From positions 1 through 17,442 of the forward strand of contig JACDHU010000008.1 of assembly GCA_013820865.1 (NCBI GenBank): DNA of 17,442 bases, given 5' to 3'. A program made the translations under genes and the position numbers. The notes beneath the pieces were generated by a model. It was not told the origin of the DNA. It ran no database searches and saw only the letters and a list, made by a program, of their open reading frames with translations. Source of the DNA: Chloroflexota bacterium (GTDB taxonomy: Bacteria; Chloroflexota; Limnocylindria; QHBO01). This document shows, one piece after another, positions 13,459 through 17,442 of the stretch. Numbering within the stretch: the stretch's first letter is position 1; the number at the start of each line of letters is the position of its first letter.

Positions 13459-14786
13459 CAGCCGTCATCCTCGAGCCGCGCCAGTGCCTCGACCGCAAGC
13501 GGTGCGTGGAGCGGCGAGAACGCAGGGTTGAGCTCGAGGGCCAGTTCCAGGCGCTCGCGGGCGAGCTGTGGCTGGCCGGCGGCCTCGGCGATCATCCCGG
13601 CGTGGAACAGGACACGACTGTTTCGTCCGCCCAGCCGCAACGCATCGTCCGCGTAGCGAGCCGCCTCGTCAATCTCGCCGGCGGCCAGGAGCGCCCAACC
13701 CAGGATGTCGGCGGCCGCGGTGGTCGGCGTTCGGGCGTACGCCTCTCGAGCCAGCGCCACGGCGCGCTGCGGGTCGCCGTGGTCGGCGAGGAAGGCGGCG
13801 AGCTCGAGGTCGGTTTCGACGCCGTTGGCCTCGAACAGTGCCTGCATGGCCTCTGCCAGTTCGTACTGGTCCCGGGCTTCCGCGTCCCGGCCATCCGCTT
13901 CGTATACCTCCCCCAGCGCTACGATGTGCTCGGCCAGCGGGACGCGGTCCGTCGCCTGGCGGTAGAGCTCGATCGCCTCTGTCAGGCTGCCCTGTGCCGC
14001 GCGCACGCGCGCGAGCCCAGACGTCGCGGGGCTGAAGTCGGGAAGGCGCTGCTGAGATGTCGCGAACGCTGCTTCGGCCGATGTGAGGTCTCCCACCGCG
14101 AAATGGAGATGGCCGAGCTGCACGCGGACGTACTCGGTATTCTCAGCGTTTGGACCACCCGCCTCGAGCGCCAGCTGCATGGCATCGATCGCTCCCGACA
14201 GGTCGCCATGCAGCTCGCGGAGGTATGAGACGCGGCTGTAGGACGCGAGATCCGGTCTGAGGTCAACCATGCGCTGCACGGTTGCCAACGCCTCGTCGTA
14301 GCGTCCGAGCTCGACCTGCGCGTCGCCGATCAGCCCGTAGATGCGCGGGATGGAGTCGTTCAGGGCCAGCGCCCGTTCACCGAGCCCCAGAGCGACGGTG
14401 AATTCGTGCCGCGCCAGCGCAAGAGCTCCCATCCCGATGAGAGCCTCGACGTTCTCCGGATCGATCTCGCTGGCACGCTCGAACGCCTCCTCGGCGCGAG
14501 CGTAGTGAACGGGATCCCCGGTCTCGCGCGCCAACTGGAGCTCGGCGTGGCCCAGGAGGGCGTTGTCGTTGGCGTCGTTTATTCCGTCGTCCAGCTCATC
14601 GGTCGTGTTCCAGATGAATTCCTGGGTCTCGCTGATGGGGCGGGCCGTGGAAGCCGCGGCCAGCTGATTACGCGCGCGCGACGTATCGGAACCGGGACCA
14701 ATCAGGATCGCAGCGGAGATCACGGCGAGGCAAGTGACAGCCACGCCCAGCGTGACCATTTTGGTTCGGCGGTTGTTGGAGTTCAT
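13458..14786 (-). CDS. Membrane-anchored TPR-repeat protein
   Basis: A 442-aa protein with a basic N-terminus and one hydrophobic anchor or signal segment (residues about 9-30, MVTLGVAVTCLAVISAAILI). The rest is a chain of TPR helices from about residue 75 to the end, for example YARAEEAFERASEIDPENVEALIGMGALALA, GRYDEALATVQRMVDLRPD, GSLTEAIELYRQATDRVP and QLARERLELALELNPAFS. It is expected outside the membrane as a protein-binding scaffold. The stop and the NicO start share a base. The upstream neighbour is DUF4331, behind a hairpin. No ribosome site is evident before the ATG. Confidence 0.85.
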   Translation of the reverse strand: MNSNNRRTKMVTLGVAVTCLAVISAAILIGPGSDTSRARNQLAAASTARPISETQEFIWNTTDELDDGINDANDNALLGHAELQLARETGDPVHYARAEEAFERASEIDPENVEALIGMGALALARHEFTVALGLGERALALNDSIPRIYGLIGDAQVELGRYDEALATVQRMVDLRPDLASYSRVSYLRELHGDLSGAIDAMQLALEAGGPNAENTEYVRVQLGHLHFAVGDLTSAEAAFATSQQRLPDFSPATSGLARVRAAQGSLTEAIELYRQATDRVPLAEHIVALGEVYEADGRDAEARDQYELAEAMQALFEANGVETDLELAAFLADHGDPQRAVALAREAYARTPTTAAADILGWALLAAGEIDEAARYADDALRLGGRNSRVLFHAGMIAEAAGQPQLARERLELALELNPAFSPLHAPLAVEALARLEDDG

Positions 14787-14809
14787 GGGTGCTGCGTGTC
14801 GGGTGGATA

Positions 14810-14842
14810 GTCGGGGCGAGGACGGAGGATCCTCGCCCCGAC
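14810..14842 (-). terminator. Strong hairpin between DUF4331 and TPR genes
   Basis: A 13-bp perfect stem, GTCGGGGCGAGGA (14810-14822) with its complement at 14830-14842, closes a 7-base loop 28 bp past the DUF4331 stop. No T run follows on the minus strand. It may end the DUF4331 transcript or attenuate read-through, giving high secreted protein and lower TPR/transporter output. Confidence 0.65.
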
Positions 14843-14870
14843 GGGCAACTACCGGGTCAGGCCAGCAGCA

Positions 14871-16388
14871 TCACTCGGGCGTGAAGAGCTCACCAACGCG
14901 GTGGTGTTCGTGGGCGTATCCGGAGTGCGGATCCGCCTGGTATGGGAACGTGGACAGGAACGGAAGGTCGTTCTCGTTCACGCCGTCGCCGATGACATTG
15001 TTCGGCGATTTGTTGGGAGTCAGGTCACCGAAGATCGCGTTGATGGTCTCGCCGTAGCCATCGGCCACCGCCCGGAGCTCGATGTCCGCTACGTCGTCGC
15101 TGAGACGGCGGCCATTCGGGAATCCGGCGAGATCGCCGCCCAACACCCCAAGAACGGAGCAACTGTCCTCCTCACAGGGAGGGACTGCCACGTTGAGGCG
15201 CAGCATGTCGGCCAGCACGTCGCCGGTCTGGGTGAAGATCAACGGGTCCTCGTTGCCGAGCACACTATCGGCCGGAATCGTGAGGCCGGTCAGCAAGATC
15301 GCGACGAGGTCGGCCCGGTCAGTTTCCCGCACGGGTTCGAGCGCCTCGCCATACAGTTCATTCACGATCCTCGCCAGCGCCGGCTCCTCGTAATACTCGA
15401 CGAACTGCGCGTCGTTGTGCGGCATCGAGAAGTTCCACTTGTCCTTCAGGGGCAGCGGAATGATCAGCTCGTTGATCAGGGGGTTCCCCAGGCGCGAAAC
15501 CTGGACCCAGCGACCTCGTCCGGCAGCGTCGCCGTTGCGCAAGATCGTCACCTGCTGGCGGCTGGCTGTGCCCCAGATGCCGACCACGGCATCCTGGCTG
15601 CCGAGCTCAGGAACCGCCGCGGTACCGGTGAGGTCCGTGATCGGGACCTGGATGCTGATGGTGTGGACGTTGAAGCCGCCCACGCCGTCGACTCCGGCTT
15701 CCACTGGAAGCGGGAGCAGGTGCGCACCATTGAATGGTCGGAGCCCACCCAGGTCGAAGATCGACCCAAGGTCGATGAAGAACGCATCGTCGCGCGGACC
15801 AGCGAAGACCTTGCCACCGTTGTTCAGGTCAAAAATTCCGCTCTCGCGGATAGCGCCATAGTCCGGCGTGGATCGTGGCCCGATATTCGTTGGCGGCACG
15901 ATGCCCTCACCAACGACGGACGAGGATTTGCCCGACACTCGAGTAACGGTATACGTCTGCGTATAGAGCTGATCCGGATCGCCAGTGGTCTCGAGCGGGA
16001 AGTCGTTGTAGAGGTATGACTCACCGAACTGATCGGACTCGGTGAACGTGGTCTCAAAGCGGAACTGGTAGGTGACGTCCGGCTTGGCGTCACCGGTGTT
16101 ATCCACCTTGATCTCATAGAGAACGTTGTCGCTGAAGTTGTGGAAATTCGGGCCGCCTGCCGGCTCCTCGAGGGGAATGTAGTTGGCGACGATCGTCACC
16201 GTGTCTCCATCGGTGCGCCAGGCGTATACGTCGGTGTTGTCGGCGGTCGGATCCTCTGCGATGAGCGGTGCCTCACGGTGGCTCGATCCATCGGTCGCCG
16301 ATGGGATGAGCGTGGTGAGGACGAGCGTCAGCGCAGTGAGGATGACGATCGCAAGTCGCCGACCCGAGCCGGCGAGGAGCAGAGTCAT
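14871..16388 (-). CDS. Secreted DUF4331-family protein
   Basis: 505 aa from the ATG at 16388. The signal peptide (LLLAGSGRRLAIVILTALTLVLTTLIPSATDG, residues 3-34 in two hydrophobic parts) is followed by the DUF4331 hallmark SSHREAPLIAEDPTADNTDVYAW (35-57). Further family stretches are NFHNFSDNVLYEI, VFAGPRDDAFFIDLG and NELIIPLPLKDKWN. A close Cys pair lies at C405/C410 (PPCEEDSC). A His cluster lies at the C-terminus (DPHSGYAHEHHRVGE; H488, H493, H495, H496). The frame stays open to 16520, but the signal peptide and AGAGGG 10 bases upstream favour 16388. Family function is not established; an extracytoplasmic beta-rich protein is expected. The downstream TPR and NicO genes suggest a link to metal handling. 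Confidence 0.85.
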   Translation of the reverse strand: MTLLLAGSGRRLAIVILTALTLVLTTLIPSATDGSSHREAPLIAEDPTADNTDVYAWRTDGDTVTIVANYIPLEEPAGGPNFHNFSDNVLYEIKVDNTGDAKPDVTYQFRFETTFTESDQFGESYLYNDFPLETTGDPDQLYTQTYTVTRVSGKSSSVVGEGIVPPTNIGPRSTPDYGAIRESGIFDLNNGGKVFAGPRDDAFFIDLGSIFDLGGLRPFNGAHLLPLPVEAGVDGVGGFNVHTISIQVPITDLTGTAAVPELGSQDAVVGIWGTASRQQVTILRNGDAAGRGRWVQVSRLGNPLINELIIPLPLKDKWNFSMPHNDAQFVEYYEEPALARIVNELYGEALEPVRETDRADLVAILLTGLTIPADSVLGNEDPLIFTQTGDVLADMLRLNVAVPPCEEDSCSVLGVLGGDLAGFPNGRRLSDDVADIELRAVADGYGETINAIFGDLTPNKSPNNVIGDGVNENDLPFLSTFPYQADPHSGYAHEHHRVGELFTPE

Positions 16389-16604
16389 AGTTTGCAACCC
16401 TCTCAGGGTACGAGTGAGATGGTTCCCCACGGTGGTGGGAATATGGACCGATGGACTGGTCGATCCTCCTTTCGAACGGGAACCGGGTTGGGTGCACACC
16501 GGCGCCATTTCATGGGACAAGACTACCCATGGTACGAAAGTACTGCCTTTTCACATCAATCACGGATGCCGCGCCTTTATGCGGTGCGCTTTGGCACCGG
16601 TTCT
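16389..16604. other. Leader/promoter region of DUF4331 gene
   Basis: This 216-bp gap holds no gene that I can support. It contains an imperfect hairpin, TTCCCCAC/GTGGGAA (16423-16441), in the presumed 5' leader. On the minus strand there is a strong SD-like AAAGGAGG (16473-16466) with no ATG, GTG or TTG at a usable distance. It also contains GTAC-GAAA-GTAC (near 16532-16543) and a weak hairpin just past the pyrC stop (GGTGC/GCACC, 16583-16598). I could not assign a convincing promoter. Confidence 0.3.
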
Positions 16605-17442
16605 TCAGCTCATGCACCGATACGTGATTCGGCCGTCAGCGACGGTGAGGTGCACCACGCCGGGCAGCTCGCGACTCAGCAACGGTGTGTTGGACGAGGC
16701 CGATGCGAGCGAGTCCGCGTGCATGCGCCAGCTTGCGGTTGGGTTGAAGACCACGAGGTCTGCTGGTGCGCCGATCGCCAGGGAGCGTGATTCGCCGATG
16801 ATGGCGGCGGGGCGTGTTGACAACGCAGCGAGCAGGATCGGCAGCTGCAGCGCTTCGCCGGCGACGGCGGCAAGGCCAAGCGACAGGGCCGTCTCGAGGC
16901 CGATGAGTCCCGGTGCCGCCTCCTCGAATGGCAGGAGCTTGCGCTCCGGCGGATGCGGTGCGTGATCGGTGGCGATGGCGTCGATGGTGCCATCGGTGAG
17001 GCCCGCGAGGAGGGCGAGGGCATCCTCTCGCGAGGCGAGCGGCGGATTGACGCGGCAGGCTCCGTCGTAGGCGCTCCGCAGGTCGCCATCTTCCGGTTGC
17101 TCCCAGGCAAAGCGGCGCGAGCCGGCGACCCAGGCATCGGTCAGGGCAAGGTGGTGCGGTGTCACGTCGCAGGTCACGTTCACGCCTCGTGCCTTCGCGT
17201 TTCGCACCGCCTTCACGGATGGTGCGGTCGACAAGTGGGTGAGGTGCAGGTGCGCACCCATCTGTTCAGCAAGCGCCAGGTCGCGCTCGACGATGGTCCA
17301 TTCGGCCTCGGGCGGCCAACCGACGAGGCCAAGGCGTGATGCGTTCGGTCCCACGCGCATCACACTTGCTCCGGCGAGGGCAGCATCCTCGGCATGCTCG
17401 ATCAGTGGCACGGACAAGTTCGCCAGCACGGCGAGGATGGGC
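16605..17442 (-). CDS. pyrC: Dihydroorotase (5' end outside window)
   Basis: A partial gene; the frame stays open to the right window edge, so the N-terminus with the first metal motif (DxHxH) is missing. The visible part has the amidohydrolase features of class I dihydroorotase: HLHLTHLST (metal His), TCDVTPHHLALTD (metal His), RVNPPLAS, and DAIATDHAPHPPERK with the catalytic Asp. It ends with APADLVVFNPTASW and VADGRITYR, typical of the family. It makes dihydroorotate from carbamoyl-aspartate. pyrE lies about 6 kb downstream on the same strand, separated by the DUF4331/TPR/NicO block. Confidence 0.92.
   Translation of the reverse strand, partial: PILAVLANLSVPLIEHAEDAALAGASVMRVGPNASRLGLVGWPPEAEWTIVERDLALAEQMGAHLHLTHLSTAPSVKAVRNAKARGVNVTCDVTPHHLALTDAWVAGSRRFAWEQPEDGDLRSAYDGACRVNPPLASREDALALLAGLTDGTIDAIATDHAPHPPERKLLPFEEAAPGLIGLETALSLGLAAVAGEALQLPILLAALSTRPAAIIGESRSLAIGAPADLVVFNPTASWRMHADSLASASSNTPLLSRELPGVVHLTVADGRITYRCMS

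Noticed and set aside
16389..16520. Upstream extension of the DUF4331 protein to 16520
   Set aside because: It would place 44 polar residues before a clear signal peptide. The ATG at 16388 has a suitable AGAGGG and puts the signal peptide at the N-terminus.

Overview
This is a high-GC bacterial window with dense gene packing, many ATGA/GTGA overlaps, some starts that look leaderless, and no phage, transposase, CRISPR or restriction genes. The mix of genes (DUF4331, a GerW/YtfJ-like protein, a CcoN-like membrane protein beside a c-type cytochrome, a B12-dependent MerR regulator beside an ECF sigma factor) suggests an environmental Chloroflexota or a similar deep-branching Gram-positive-related lineage. 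No marker gene in the window proves this.

Layout, left half (mostly + strand). At 108-1680 a CarH/LitR-type cobalamin-binding MerR regulator (-) and an ECF sigma factor (+) diverge from a 67-bp gap. The two predicted promoters overlap and share one -35 element, an arrangement like the LitR/LitS light-response pair of actinomycetes. Next come an orphan saccharopine-dehydrogenase-like oxidoreductase (1824-3050), a palindromic intergenic repeat element (3074-3194), a GerW/YtfJ-like protein (3272-3598), and an initiator tRNA-fMet (3642-3716) with its own promoter and a strong hairpin terminator. A + strand block follows: a CcoN-like 12-helix protein in which every metal-binding histidine appears to be replaced (3952-5439), a membrane-anchored monoheme cytochrome c (5444-5914), NAD(P)H-hydrate epimerase (5922-6845), and the metalloprotease pair TldD/TldE (6874-9653).

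Layout, right half (all - strand). After a repeat-rich convergent gap (9654-9898), reading leftward from the right edge, come a dihydroorotase (pyrC, cut by the window edge), a secreted DUF4331 protein, a hairpin, a membrane-anchored TPR protein, a NicO-type nickel/cobalt transporter with a periplasmic EF-hand domain, a small two-helix membrane protein, a NIPSNAP-like small protein, a 275-aa protein of unknown function with an internal duplication, and pyrE. From the TPR gene to pyrE the genes overlap or are closely spaced, so they may form one operon.

The most notable items are the ligand-less CcoN homologue paired with a normal cytochrome c, the compact divergent light/B12 switch, the DUF4331-TPR-NicO candidate metal system, and the duplicated-domain protein translationally coupled to pyrE. 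All functional calls come from reading sequence by eye, with comparison to family features from memory and no database search.
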